Source of the DNA: an uncultured Oribacterium sp.
GTDB lineage: Bacteria > Bacillota > Clostridia > Lachnospirales > Lachnospiraceae
Reading direction: 5' to 3'
NCBI GenBank assembly: GCA_946413525.1
Contig: CAMKKZ010000014.1
Span: 18,162 to 82,161, forward strand
DNA: 64,000 nt
Part shown: positions 42,721-51,755 of the stretch, piece by piece
Position numbering within the stretch: the first letter of the stretch is position 1
Layout: the number at the start of each line of letters is the position of its first letter
Translations under genes and position numbers: made by a program
The notes under the pieces: model-generated
What the model saw: the letters and a program-made list of their open reading frames with translations, nothing else
Told to the model about the DNA's origin: nothing
Databases searched by the model: none

Positions 42721-44029
42721 ATGAGAGAAAATAAGTACCATTTTATTTTCAGCAAAGGGGTTCTCCCTGTCCTTGATGAACTGACGGAAGAATTATGCGG
42801 GGCTGTTGCCGCCCTGGGCATGGACTATTACATTATAAATCCATCTGTCCCGGAAAGCTTCACGTCGGACGCCTTTTTTTCCTATCTGTCACAGGGCGGC
42901 TGCATTGGGCTTTTTTTCAATCAAATAGGAACACTGCTTTCGCTAAAGGATGGCAGGAATCTTTGGGAAGCATTCTCTGTCCCTGTTTATACATGGGTTG
43001 TCGATCATCCGAGGAACTTTCCTTCCGCGTTTCTGAACCCTGTTCCCAATCTGCATGTTATCTGTACGGATCGGGACCATGCGGCATTTGTGAAAGCGTA
43101 TTATCCCAAGGTGGAGAAGCTGTATTTTTTGCCCTGCGGAGGCAGCAGGGCGGAAACGGAAACGCCATACGGGGAACGGGATATAGAGCTCCTTTATATC
43201 GGAAATTGCGAGAATGAGGTCGGATAGCTTCCTTAAAAGAGATGAAAGACGGAGAGTGGGAATTCTGGCAGCATGTCGTTTCGTCTATGATTGGGAATCC
43301 TGCCCTTACCACGGAGGAGACTGTCCATCGTTACCTTGCCGGGAATGGAATGGAGTATGAAAGGCAAGACATTCATACTTGTGGTCATGGGGCCCCGCCC
43401 CACAAAAATTCATGAAAGTATCCTTTCATACTTCATTTATGCCGCTGACGCGTCAAAAATGGGACGTCAATGCCTGCGGTATCAGGTCAAAGGATGAGGA
43501 TGTCTTTTTTGACATTATTACAAAACATGCCCTGACGATTGAGAAGTATGTGCGGAGGTATTTTAAAATAAATATTATCCGCGCGCTGGACAGAGCGGGC
43601 GTGCATGTGGAGATAATTGGGAAAAACTGGAATCCGGACCTGCCGTTTAGCGGCAATGTGACTGTTCACGAGGACTTTGTCAGCCGGGAGGAATGCCTCA
43701 AAAGAATCCAGCGCGCGAAGCTTGCCCTGAACCTGACGCCATGGAGCAAAAACGGTTGCAGTGAAAGAGTGTTTGACATCATGTTGAATGGGGCGGTCTG
43801 TCTTTCTGAATCGAATCATTATCTTCATGAACGCTTTCAGGATGGAAAGGAGCTTGTTTTCTTCGATCTGCTTAATCTGCCGCAGATGGCTGAGGATGCC
43901 AGATGGCTTTTGGAACACCCGCAAGCCGCCGCGAAAATTGCCGGGGAGGGGCAGCTCGCGGCTTCCATGAAGGATACCTGGAAGGAAAGGGTGCAATGCC
44001 TCGTTTCGCTTTTCGATGATGAGGCGTAA
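42721..44029 (+). pseudogene. Broken CgeB-like glycosyltransferase, frameshifted and R2-interrupted
   Basis: The N-half reads as DUF3880 (HFIFSKGVLPVLDELTEELC, VYTWVVDHPRNFPSAF, LPCGGSRAETE) and stops at TAG 43225-43227. Homology continues in another frame (IASLKEMKDGEWEFWQHVVS) to about 43345, where an R2 composite begins. Past it, 43494-44029 resumes with EIIGKNWNPDLPFSGNVTVHEDF and the glycosyltransferase C-end NLTPWSKNGCSERVFDIMLNGAVCLSESN. So one frameshift and one insertion separate two halves that together would make a ~420-residue enzyme. Starts with ATG 42721. The C-part could be made from ATG 43379, but likely without activity. A base-calling error could explain the first frameshift. 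Confidence 0.75.
43350..43496 (+). repeat. R2 composite repeat inside a broken glycosyltransferase gene
   Basis: It opens with GAGTATGAAAGGCAAGACATT, includes GTGGTCATGGGGCC pairing with GGCCCCGCCCCAC-like sequence, a second GTATCCTTTCATAC arm, and ends with module C variant GACGTCAATGCC...GTATCAGGTC. The downstream frame reads through it as QKWDVNACGI. Confidence 0.7.
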
Positions 44030-44072
44030 TTATTCCTGGGATTCAGCCGGATTGAACAGTCCCCTTTTGTGA

Positions 44073-44235
44073 TTTTTCTGAGTCAGGAAACTTTTTTGAG
44101 TCAGCAGTCTGTTTTTCTGAGTCAGGAAACTTTTTTGAGTCAGCAGTCTATTTTTCTGAGTCAGGAAACTTTTTTTGAGTCAGCAGTCTATATATATGAG
44201 TCAGGAGCTCGTTTTTATATGAGTCAGGAGCCCAT
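44073..44235 (+). repeat. 39-bp tandem repeat upstream of a CgeB-like gene
   Basis: Three nearly identical 39-bp units start at 44073, 44112 and 44151 (TTTTTCTGAGTCAGGAAAC / TTTTTTGAGTCAGCAGTC). Two degenerate half-units follow, ending GAGTCAGGAG, the ribosome binding site of 44238. Each unit adds two GAGTCAG-type sites. The unit is 13 codons and an open frame passes through, but no protein-like sequence is coded. Confidence 0.85.
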
Positions 44236-44237
44236 TT

Positions 44238-45437
44238 ATGAAGATATTCTACCTTTTTGATGAGAATGCCCTGTGCAACCGGGATATGGCAGAGGCTTTC
44301 AGGGGCTATCGGAGAAAAGGGGAAGAGACCGTCCTTGTCCCATATTCGTTTAAAAACGTTCATGGCCGCAGAAACCCGGGAGAGGAGGGCAGGATGGGGG
44401 AAGCGATCCGGCAGGCGGCTCCAGATTTCGTTTTTTCCTTTAATTTTTTTCCTCTGGTTTCCGAGGTCTGCCACAAGGAAGGGCTTCCTTATGTGAGCTG
44501 GACCTATGACAGCCCCCAGGTCAACCTTTATTCCAGGACGATTCGGTATCCGGAGAATTACGCTTTCCTCTTTGATTCCCAGACCTACGAGGATCTGGCA
44601 GGGAGGGGCATTCCCACGGTGTATTATTTGCCCATGGCCGCTTCCACGGAGCGTCTGGACGCGCTGGTCCCGGATGCGGAGAAGGAAGCACGCTTTTCGG
44701 CGGACATCGCCTTTGTCGGTTCCCTGTATAATGAAAAGCATAATCTTTATGAGCGAATGCTTTCGAAGCTTCCTCCCTATGCCCACGGTTATGTGGACGG
44801 GCTTATGCGGGCACAGATGCAGGTGGGCGGGTACAGCTTTTTGGAAGAGTGCCTGTCCGGGACAGTCCTTCCGTCCCTTCAGGAGGCGCTTCCCCTGTAC
44901 CCCCACGAGGAGGGGATGGAAACAGGCGCGTACCTTTTTTCGGAGTATGTTCTTTGCAGGAGGATGGCTACCCTGGAACGCATGGAAATCCTCCGGATGA
45001 TTGGGGAAAAATATCCGGTTTCGTTATATACCTATGAGGAGAATAGGGGCTTTTCCCCGAAGGGGGTTTCGAATAAAGGAAGGGCCGACTATTATGACGA
45101 TATGCCCTATGTTTTTAAGTGCAGCAGGATCAATCTGAACATAAGCCTGCGCAGCATACGGAAGGGCATCCCCCTGCGCTGCTTCGACATCATGGGGGCC
45201 GGAGGCTTTCTCCTTAGTAATTACCAGGAGGACTTTCTGCGTTTCTTTGTGCCGGGGGAGGATTTTGTATATTATGAGAGCAGGCAGGACCTGATGGACA
45301 AAATCGCGTATTACCTTTCCCATGAAGAGGAGCGGCGGGATATTTGCGGGAACGGTCACAGGAAAATAGCCGAAAAGCATACCTTTTCTGTCCGGGTCGG
45401 ACAGATGATGGAAGTGGTCCATGCCGGAATGCGTTGA
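44238..45437 (+). CDS. CgeB-like glycosyltransferase (DUF3880 plus GT-1-type C-domain)
   Basis: This 399-residue paralogue of 34686 and 49105 has DFVFSFNFFPLVSEVCHKEG, YVSWTYDSPQVNLYS, SADIAFVGSLYNEKHNLYERML and the acceptor motif SLRSIRKGIPLRCFDIMGAGGFLLSNYQEDFL, plus a terminal EKHTFSVRVGQMMEVV helix. ATG 44238 follows GTCAGGAGCCC. The 39-bp repeats directly upstream may alter its expression. It probably extends the flagellin glycan. Confidence 0.85.
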   Translation: MKIFYLFDENALCNRDMAEAFRGYRRKGEETVLVPYSFKNVHGRRNPGEEGRMGEAIRQAAPDFVFSFNFFPLVSEVCHKEGLPYVSWTYDSPQVNLYSRTIRYPENYAFLFDSQTYEDLAGRGIPTVYYLPMAASTERLDALVPDAEKEARFSADIAFVGSLYNEKHNLYERMLSKLPPYAHGYVDGLMRAQMQVGGYSFLEECLSGTVLPSLQEALPLYPHEEGMETGAYLFSEYVLCRRMATLERMEILRMIGEKYPVSLYTYEENRGFSPKGVSNKGRADYYDDMPYVFKCSRINLNISLRSIRKGIPLRCFDIMGAGGFLLSNYQEDFLRFFVPGEDFVYYESRQDLMDKIAYYLSHEEERRDICGNGHRKIAEKHTFSVRVGQMMEVVHAGMR

Positions 45438-45521
45438 GTATTTTTACGTGATGCCGCATTGCGACAGGACTTTTCCCGGCCCGGCAGGCAATTGCCATGC
45501 CGGTTTCCCTGCATGGCTGCA

Positions 45522-46358
45522 TTAGGCTAATGTGGAAAGCAAGTGCTGCTCCAGGAGCGTTCCAACCTGTCTCGCGATCCCTCTTTCAGCAGCATGATTC
45601 AAAAGGGAGGCTGTCGCGTCCTGAAAGCAGCCATTTTTCAGGAGAGTTTCTTTGTGCTTCGCAATCATCCTGCAGCGGTTATCGTAAAACTTCGCAATAT
45701 CCGAGGACAGACCCGAGGGAAGCATGCTGGATTGCAGCAGGATTTCATGAGCGCAGCCAATCTGGTATTTCAGGGAAAAACGAAAGGCGAATTCCCAGTC
45801 CTCCAGGGCAGTGAAGGCTGTATCGAAAGCGCCGACGGAGAGGAAGGCATCCTTTCGGATAAGCATGGAGGGCGTGTCTATGAAATTATGGGTGGCCAGT
45901 TGACGGAATAAGGCGCCCTCGTGGTACTCCTCACGGGTTAGCTTCCTGCCATCCGGGAAATTCTCGCATATCCCACAGTAGACCATGCCGTACCGGGGAT
46001 TTTGGAGGAGGCAGGCCGATTGTTTTTCAAGCTTGCCTTCGTCCCAAATGTCATCGCTGTCCTGAAAGGCAATCCAATCGCCCAGCGCCATCCTGACCCC
46101 GACGTTCCTTGCGTTTGCGGCGCCGCCGTTTTTTTCAAGGCGCAGGAAACGGATGACAGGTTTTTTGATGGGGCGATTTGCATCGTAGTCCTGCATTGCC
46201 TCCTCTGTGCCATCCGTTGACCCGTCATCAATGATAAGGATTTCTTTGATTTCAAATTTGCCACCCTGGCCGTCCTGACGCAGGACGCTTTCAACGGCGG
46301 CTTGCAGCAGTCCGTTCCTGTTGTAGGAGGGGATTACTACGGATATTTGACAAGGCAT
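45522..46358 (-). CDS. GT2-family glycosyltransferase, minus strand
   Basis: This 278-residue protein is a plain GT-A family 2 enzyme: CQISVVIPSYNRNGLLQAAVESVL, LIIDDGSTDGTEEAM, the DxD-type FQDSDDIWDEGKLEKQ, and ALEDWEFAFRFSLKYQIG. The minus-strand start is placed at ATG 46358, which begins at the GT2 core and has AGAAAGGAAA upstream; a longer frame to 46415 runs into R3 sequence and is rejected. Apart from flagellin it is the only minus-strand transferase in the island. It is convergent with the CgeB-like gene (85 bp apart). Confidence 0.88.
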   Translation of the reverse strand: MPCQISVVIPSYNRNGLLQAAVESVLRQDGQGGKFEIKEILIIDDGSTDGTEEAMQDYDANRPIKKPVIRFLRLEKNGGAANARNVGVRMALGDWIAFQDSDDIWDEGKLEKQSACLLQNPRYGMVYCGICENFPDGRKLTREEYHEGALFRQLATHNFIDTPSMLIRKDAFLSVGAFDTAFTALEDWEFAFRFSLKYQIGCAHEILLQSSMLPSGLSSDIAKFYDNRCRMIAKHKETLLKNGCFQDATASLLNHAAERGIARQVGTLLEQHLLSTLA

Positions 46359-46390
46359 TTCGTTTGCTTTCCTTTCTTGAAAAAAGTATT

Positions 46391-46525
46391 GTAACTGCTT
46401 AGGCGCCCTGAGCAATTACGGCAAAAGACGCGGCGCTTACGCGCATTCCCATGCGTCTTTTGCCTGCTTTTCGGCTTATGTGTATGCCGATTGCAGCGAG
46501 TGGAAGCGGCTAAGTGAGTAGTAAC
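46391..46525. repeat. R3 MITE-like element, 135 bp
   Basis: The element begins GTAACTGCTTAGG and ends TAAGTGAGTAGTAAC, imperfect terminal inverted repeats. It contains three hairpins: the terminal GTAACTGC one, GGCAAAAGACG with CGTCTTTTGCC, and a shorter one near GCAGCGAG. A second copy, also 135 bp, is at 54873-55007. The following stretch to 46748 contains nothing recognisable. Confidence 0.82.
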
Positions 46526-46748
46526 AAAGTATTTACATTTTCGGAGGCCATCACCCCCAACGGGGTACGGGGTACAGGGCGGCCATTGTCAAATAATTAT
46601 AAACATTTAAAAATTAAAACGCAATCTGCTTGAGAGATTTCAGAATAAATAAGCAGTTTGTGCTTTGTCCTGCCTGATAAGCATAAGACGGGAAGCGAGC
46701 TGGTAAGGGCAATAATACATTCATTTGGAAAAAAGAGGTATAATATAC

Positions 46749-47966
46749 ATGGATACTCTTTTGAAAACGCAGGTTTCCTCGCTGGTAGATGCCGTAGAGG
46801 GAGGACTCTCATTATACAGGGAGCATGGCGACAATGAATTAAGGGAACGGGTGGAAGAGGGGCGTGAAAAGGCCGAGTCGGCATTCCTTCAATTTGCCGG
46901 CTTTTCACTGGATGAGAGGGTGGATTCTGGCAATCTGGGGCATGAGGAATGGATCCGCGCGATCCGGATGGCCATGGACGATGTGGCGGATCCCTTTGTC
47001 CCGCGGAATCGTTTTGACAGGGAGTTCATGTCGGCCCTTAAATATGCCTGGCTCCAGGATATAGATGGAATGGTGCGGGACATGCTGCAAAGCCTCGACA
47101 AATGGAAGAGGGAGGACGCGGAAGCCTATGCTGAATTTGTTGCTTATCTTGCGTCCTATTCAAATTTGTGGGGCAATTTCAAGCCGGGAGAAGGCGATTA
47201 TGAGACGCTTTACCGGAGGGCTGCCGTGCTGAAAAGGCATAGCTATGACTTTTTATGGCTGTATCGCCGCCTTGAGGATTACCTTTCGAAAAGGACGCTG
47301 ACGGCGATCCTTCTGAATTGGGAATGCCTGGAAATGACTTATTTCAAAAAAATAAGGTCAGTATTTCCGGATTACTGGGAGCCGGATTTTTTTCCTGATA
47401 ACAAGGGTGCGGTGATGGTGGACTTAGGGGCCTATGTGGGCGATTCCATTGAGCAGTATGTGGAAACCTATGGGCAGGATTACCGGAAGATATATGCCTA
47501 CGAGATTTCAGGCGAGGTATATAAGTATCTTTGCCTCAACATGGAGAAGCAGGGCTTCCATGATGTCGAGGCAAGGCATAAGGGGGCGGGCAGCAGGAAC
47601 CACACCATGTATGTCCTGGAGCATGAGGAGTCCCCTACTTCAAATACGGTATCGGAAGATGAACAGGCCGGGGAGCCGGTGGAGGTCGTCAGGCTGGAGG
47701 ACGATCTGGAGGAGGATCCTACCTTCATCAAGATGGATATCGAGGGGGCCGAAAGGGACGCGTTGCTGGGCTGCGAGGGCATTATTCGAAGGAGTCATCC
47801 CGACCTTGCCATATGCACCTATCATGGCTATGACGATCTCTGGAGAATCCCGCTCCTCATTGAGGATATGCATCCTGCTTACCGCATGCATTTAAGGCTG
47901 TATGGCAAGAGCGTGATTCCCACGGAGTTTGTCCTTCTTTGCGGACAGGGGAATGTGACGACATAG
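46749..47966 (+). CDS. FkbM-family methyltransferase with long N-terminal domain
   Basis: This 405-residue protein has a C-terminal FkbM methyltransferase fold (about 220-400): VMVDLGAYVGDSIEQYVETYG (SAM site), YAYEISGEVYKYLCLN, TFIKMDIEGAERDALLGCEG (FkbM signature) and AICTYHGYDDLWRIPLL. The N-terminal ~210 residues are helical and unassigned. FkbM enzymes O-methylate sugars or antibiotics, so it may methylate the glycan. ATG 46749 is used because AAAGAGG precedes it; the frame extends to a TTG at 46725 without support. Confidence 0.83.
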   Translation: MDTLLKTQVSSLVDAVEGGLSLYREHGDNELRERVEEGREKAESAFLQFAGFSLDERVDSGNLGHEEWIRAIRMAMDDVADPFVPRNRFDREFMSALKYAWLQDIDGMVRDMLQSLDKWKREDAEAYAEFVAYLASYSNLWGNFKPGEGDYETLYRRAAVLKRHSYDFLWLYRRLEDYLSKRTLTAILLNWECLEMTYFKKIRSVFPDYWEPDFFPDNKGAVMVDLGAYVGDSIEQYVETYGQDYRKIYAYEISGEVYKYLCLNMEKQGFHDVEARHKGAGSRNHTMYVLEHEESPTSNTVSEDEQAGEPVEVVRLEDDLEEDPTFIKMDIEGAERDALLGCEGIIRRSHPDLAICTYHGYDDLWRIPLLIEDMHPAYRMHLRLYGKSVIPTEFVLLCGQGNVTT

Positions 47967-47981
47967 AAGGACGGGAAAATG

Positions 47982-48027
47982 AAGTATGAAAAGCTTGCTT
48001 TTCATACTTGCCTCGCGGCAAGCGTGA
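47982..48027. repeat. R2 partial copy (module A) after the FkbM gene
   Basis: GAAGTATGAAAAGC and GCTTTTCATACTT are perfect arms around TT, followed by GCCTCGCGGCAAGC hairpin sequence. It follows the methyltransferase stop by 15 bp and may help to end transcription, although the T tract is short. Confidence 0.65.
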
Positions 48028-48089
48028 GTTGCTAACTGAATAGTTGAAATAATGGCAACTTTTCTGAAGCGGGAAGAGGGGATGGGGAA

Positions 48090-49067
48090 ATGCGTATCAC
48101 TGTCATAGCTATGATTAAAAATGCGGCGGATATAATCGAAACGTTTATCCGGGGGAATGCCCAGGTTGCTGATAATTTTGTGATTTTGGATAACTTGAGT
48201 ACGGACAACACGATAGTGATTTTGGAAAAACTCATCGAGGAAGGATTTCAGATCGAGCTTTTGAAAGATCCGGCGAACGCGTATGAGCAGGATAAAAGGA
48301 TGAATATGCTGCTGCGCTATGTAAATAATAAATATGATCCTGATTTTATTCTTCCATTGGATGACGATGAAATCATTTTTTCAACGTTAAAGGATGTGGA
48401 CGCAAGAAGCGCGATCGCGAAATTGGAAAAGGACAAGCTCTATTTTGCGACGTGGCGGAATTATATCCCCGCGGAGGATGATGACCCGGAAGATCTTTGC
48501 GTTCCCCGTCGGCTGCGTTATTGTTTTCATGAGAATATGGCTTCTTATAGCAAGGTAATCATTCCGAATCAAATAGCGAAAAATGAGAGCTTTGCGCTTG
48601 CTATGGGCAATCATGACATGATTGGTGAGGGGATAGTGAGGGTTCAGCTTTCGAACCTGAGGATTGCGCATTTTCCATGCAGAAGCAGGGCGCAGATCAT
48701 TTCAAAAGCTCTGGTGGGATGGACCAATTTCCTCGCAAATCCCATGAAAAAGCCAGGGGACGCGGTTCATTGGAAACGCATTTATGATCTCGTTAGGGAC
48801 AGGGAGGAGCTGAGCATAGAGGATCTTTGGTCCATTTGCATGATGTATCTTCACCCATTTAATGCCCACGATTTAAGTATTGTCAAGGATCCTCTGGATA
48901 TTTCGGAGGATTGTTTTGTGATGCGTTATACCATAAAGGATGAAATCGATCCTTTGATGAATTATATGCTAAACACGGAGCATCTTGCGGAAGAATATTG
49001 TGAGATGAGGAAAAAGCTTTCCGGGCAGGGCGGGGATTCGTATTCCGGGCAGGATGATCAGAAGTAA
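48090..49067 (+). CDS. GT2-family glycosyltransferase
   Basis: This 325-residue enzyme begins MRITVIAMIKNAADIIETFIRGNAQVADNFVILDNLSTDNTIVI and has the DxD-like FILPLDDDEIIF and a VPRRLRYCFHENM segment. It resembles the 'glycosyl transferase family 2' proteins with a receptor-like N-loop. The last ~30 residues are Gly/Asp/Ser-rich. Start follows AGAGGGGATGGGG. Substrate unknown. Confidence 0.85.
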   Translation: MRITVIAMIKNAADIIETFIRGNAQVADNFVILDNLSTDNTIVILEKLIEEGFQIELLKDPANAYEQDKRMNMLLRYVNNKYDPDFILPLDDDEIIFSTLKDVDARSAIAKLEKDKLYFATWRNYIPAEDDDPEDLCVPRRLRYCFHENMASYSKVIIPNQIAKNESFALAMGNHDMIGEGIVRVQLSNLRIAHFPCRSRAQIISKALVGWTNFLANPMKKPGDAVHWKRIYDLVRDREELSIEDLWSICMMYLHPFNAHDLSIVKDPLDISEDCFVMRYTIKDEIDPLMNYMLNTEHLAEEYCEMRKKLSGQGGDSYSGQDDQK

Positions 49068-49104
49068 ATGTCCTGTGCCGGAAATTGAGTAAAAGTGCAT
49101 TGAA

Positions 49105-50292
49105 ATGAGTAAAAGAATTCTGTTTTGTAATTTATTTTACACATATACCGGGAAACAGGTGTCTGCGGCTTTCCGGGAGATTGGCTTTGAGGTGGTGGAA
49201 CGCTTTTATCCGTCCCCGGGCGATATTTATCGGGACGAGGAGGCGGAGAGGCGGCTTGATGCCGACCTGAGGGGAGATTTTTCCTTTGTGTTCTCCATCA
49301 ATTTTTACCCATTGCTTGCCAGGCTTTGTTTCCAAAAGGGTATAAAGTATGTCGCATGGACGTATGATACGCCTATGAACCTGCCTGTGATGCAAGGCCT
49401 GGAATATGAAACAAACTACCTGTTTATTTTTGACAGGGGTGAATATGAAAAGTTCTTTGCCATGGGCATTCCCCATGTCTTTCATCTTCCGCTGGCCAGT
49501 GCCTGTGGGCAGGAAGCCCGGGGAGGGGAAAAGAAGCTTTATGACATATCCTTTCTGGGCTCTCTGTACCGTTCAAGGCTTTTGGGGCTTCTTCCCCGCC
49601 TTTCTCAATATGAGATTGGATACATTAACGCGCTCCTTGACGCGCAGCAGAGGGTTTACGGCGGGTATTTCATCCCGGACGCCCTGACGGACGAGCTGAT
49701 GGAGGGAGTGAACAGGAGCCTTCAGGGAGCTTCGATGGACGGCGGCAGGGACGGGCAGGCGTCCTCCCTTACAAGGGCGCAGCTTTCCTACATGATTGCC
49801 GGGCAGATCACCTGGATGGACCGGATTTCCCTCCTCAGCATTTTCTCCAAAAGACACAGGACCGCGCTGGTCACGAAGCATCTGGAGGAGGATGAGAGGG
49901 AACTGCTTCGGGATGTGGAGCTTTTGCCCCCGGTTCCCTACGATGACGGGATGGATCGCTTTTTCAGGAGCAGCCGGATCAATTTGAACCCGCCGCTTCG
50001 CTGCGTCTGGTCGGCTATCCCACAGAGAGCCCTGGACATCATGTCCTGCGGGGGCTTTCTGCTTTCCGGATATACGGAGGAGCTGGCCGAGTCCTTTCGG
50101 AACGGGGAGGAATGCGTGCTGTATGACAGCATCGGGGACGCGGCGGAGAAGGCGGAGTATTACCTTTCTCATGAAGCGGAGAGAGAGCGGGTGGCCAGGG
50201 CGGGGATGGAGAAGACAAGAAGCTTCTATACCTACCGGCAGCGCGTTCAAAGGATTGTCCAATGCGTAGAATGCGCGGTAGACGGCGGATAG
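49105..50292 (+). CDS. CgeB-like glycosyltransferase (DUF3880 plus GT-1-type C-domain)
   Basis: This 395-residue paralogue of 34686 and 44238 has FSFVFSINFYPLLARLCFQKGIKYVAWTYDTPMNLPV, LYDISFLGSLYRSRLLGLLPRLSQYEIGYINALL and the acceptor motif NLNPPLRCVWSAIPQRALDIMSCGGFLLSGYTEELAESF. The ribosome binding site is weak (TGCATTGAA). The other two CgeB-like enzymes differ mostly in the middle third, which may reflect different acceptors. Confidence 0.85.
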   Translation: MSKRILFCNLFYTYTGKQVSAAFREIGFEVVERFYPSPGDIYRDEEAERRLDADLRGDFSFVFSINFYPLLARLCFQKGIKYVAWTYDTPMNLPVMQGLEYETNYLFIFDRGEYEKFFAMGIPHVFHLPLASACGQEARGGEKKLYDISFLGSLYRSRLLGLLPRLSQYEIGYINALLDAQQRVYGGYFIPDALTDELMEGVNRSLQGASMDGGRDGQASSLTRAQLSYMIAGQITWMDRISLLSIFSKRHRTALVTKHLEEDERELLRDVELLPPVPYDDGMDRFFRSSRINLNPPLRCVWSAIPQRALDIMSCGGFLLSGYTEELAESFRNGEECVLYDSIGDAAEKAEYYLSHEAERERVARAGMEKTRSFYTYRQRVQRIVQCVECAVDGG

Positions 50293-50406
50293 AGGCACAG
50301 GAGAAATAGAGAAGAACCGGAAAGATAATGCATAATGCAGAAGAAATGAAATCCGGAAGAAATACAGAAGAACCACAGAAAAAAAGTGGCATGAAGGACG
50401 AAATGG

Positions 50407-51636
50407 ATGGGGATGATGGATAATGAGGGCAAAGAGGGCGGAAGATCGGATAAGCAAAACCGGAGGATTCATGCCGCCCTGATCGTACGGGATGAGGAGA
50501 GGGCAATCGCCCGCTGCCTCCGTTCACTGGCCCCGCTGGTGGATGAAATCGTGGTTATGGACACCGGCTCAAGGGACAGGACCAAAGCAGTAATGGAAGA
50601 ATTGAGGGAGGAGCTGCTGCCCTGCCGTCTGCGCGTAGGGGATTTTCCGTGGATTAATGACTTTTCCGCGGCCAGGAACCGGTCGCTGGAAGTGTCGGAA
50701 GGGGACGGGGCGGAGTACAACCTTGTGCTTGACGCGGATGAATACATTATCCCCTTTTCCGATGGACAGGCGGAAGAAAGAACGGGGCGGGAAGCATTGC
50801 TTTCCTTCATCCTCAGGATGGAGGAGAGATACGGGAGGCAGTGGATCGGGGCCATCGGGGAATATTTCGATTTCAGTGAGAAGGAGGGGGAGGAGCCCCA
50901 GTCGCTGGAATTCCTGCCGAGGATATTGCCTGCAGGCCTCCGTTATGAAGGAATTATCCATGAGCAGATTCCCGGGGGCCTCCACTGCATCATTTCCCCG
51001 GTCCGTTCGAGGCATGATGGGTATATTGATCCAAAGGCCAAGGCGGAAAGGAACCTCCCCTATCTTCGGAAATCCGTTCACGGGGATCCGACGGACGTAT
51101 ATATGCGTTACCACTTGGCTTCGGCGCTCCGGGACGCCGGACTGAAGGAGGAAGCCCTGGATCATTTCCGATATTTTTACGCTCATTCCGCCCTTGAGGC
51201 GGATACGCCGTATATACCGAAGGGGATTCTGGCCTATTTGTATACGCTGACCGAGCTTGGGGGGGAGGAGCGTTTTTCCGAGGCGCTGGATGTGATCCGG
51301 GCCGTGGAGCGGGAGCCTGCCAAAAGCGCCCTTTTCCTTGAAAGCGCGGATTACTGGTTTTTCCTTGGCAGCTTTTACCAGAAGCTGATCCTCTCCGATG
51401 TAAAAAAATACATCGGCTTCCTCCCGCAGATTGAGAAAAGCTATCTGCATTGTCTGGAAATCGGCGAAAGCGGGCGCACGTGGGGGGCGGTGGGGACCGG
51501 ATCCTTCATGGCCGAGTACAACCTGGGGGTCTGGTATGAGCTGTCCGGGAACATGGAAAAGGCGATGGAATATTACAGACGATCCGCGGAGCAGGGGGAC
51601 AGGAAGGCTCAGAGGCGCCTTGAAGGCATTGGATAA
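50407..51636 (+). CDS. GT2-family glycosyltransferase with C-terminal TPR region
   Basis: This 409-residue protein has a GT2 domain (~20-230): HAALIVRDEERAIARCLRSLAPLVDEIVVMDTGSRDRT, the motif ..FPWINDFSAARNRSLEV and DxD-like NLVLDADEYIIP, as in the 'SunS/GT2-TPR' type. The C-half (~235-409) has TPR-like helices: DVYMRYHLASALRDAGLKEEALDHFRYFY and AEYNLGVWYELSGNMEKAMEYYRRSAEQGDRKAQRRLEGI. The start is one of in-frame ATGs at 50407, 50413, 50416; AAGGA precedes the first. TPRs may bind the flagellin acceptor. Confidence 0.87.
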   Translation: MGMMDNEGKEGGRSDKQNRRIHAALIVRDEERAIARCLRSLAPLVDEIVVMDTGSRDRTKAVMEELREELLPCRLRVGDFPWINDFSAARNRSLEVSEGDGAEYNLVLDADEYIIPFSDGQAEERTGREALLSFILRMEERYGRQWIGAIGEYFDFSEKEGEEPQSLEFLPRILPAGLRYEGIIHEQIPGGLHCIISPVRSRHDGYIDPKAKAERNLPYLRKSVHGDPTDVYMRYHLASALRDAGLKEEALDHFRYFYAHSALEADTPYIPKGILAYLYTLTELGGEERFSEALDVIRAVEREPAKSALFLESADYWFFLGSFYQKLILSDVKKYIGFLPQIEKSYLHCLEIGESGRTWGAVGTGSFMAEYNLGVWYELSGNMEKAMEYYRRSAEQGDRKAQRRLEGIG

Positions 51637-51755
51637 AGTAGGTTTTCTGCTGTTGATTGGACATGAATGTCTTTTAAGGAAATCTTGATGTCGCGATGTG
51701 TCATCGGCTTGTTACAAAAACAGAGTGATGAAATCGCGCCCGACAGGGAAGGTTT

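Noticed and set aside
44069..44260. A 63-codon open frame through the 39-bp repeats (FLSQETFLSQQS units)
   Set aside because: It is open only because the repeat length is a multiple of three. The product is pure repeat, it overlaps the ribosome binding site and start of the next gene, and no start signal is convincing.
45514..45814. Plus-strand frame opposite the GT2 gene at 45522
   Set aside because: The minus strand has a full set of GT2 motifs here; the plus-strand frame has none.
46739..46744. TATAAT before the FkbM gene as a promoter -10
   Set aside because: It lies only 5 bases before the start codon and no -35 element is seen; the AAAGAGG just upstream fits a ribosome binding site better.
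49573..50472. A 299-codon minus-strand frame
   Set aside because: It runs opposite the CgeB-like gene at 49105 and has no recognisable protein features.
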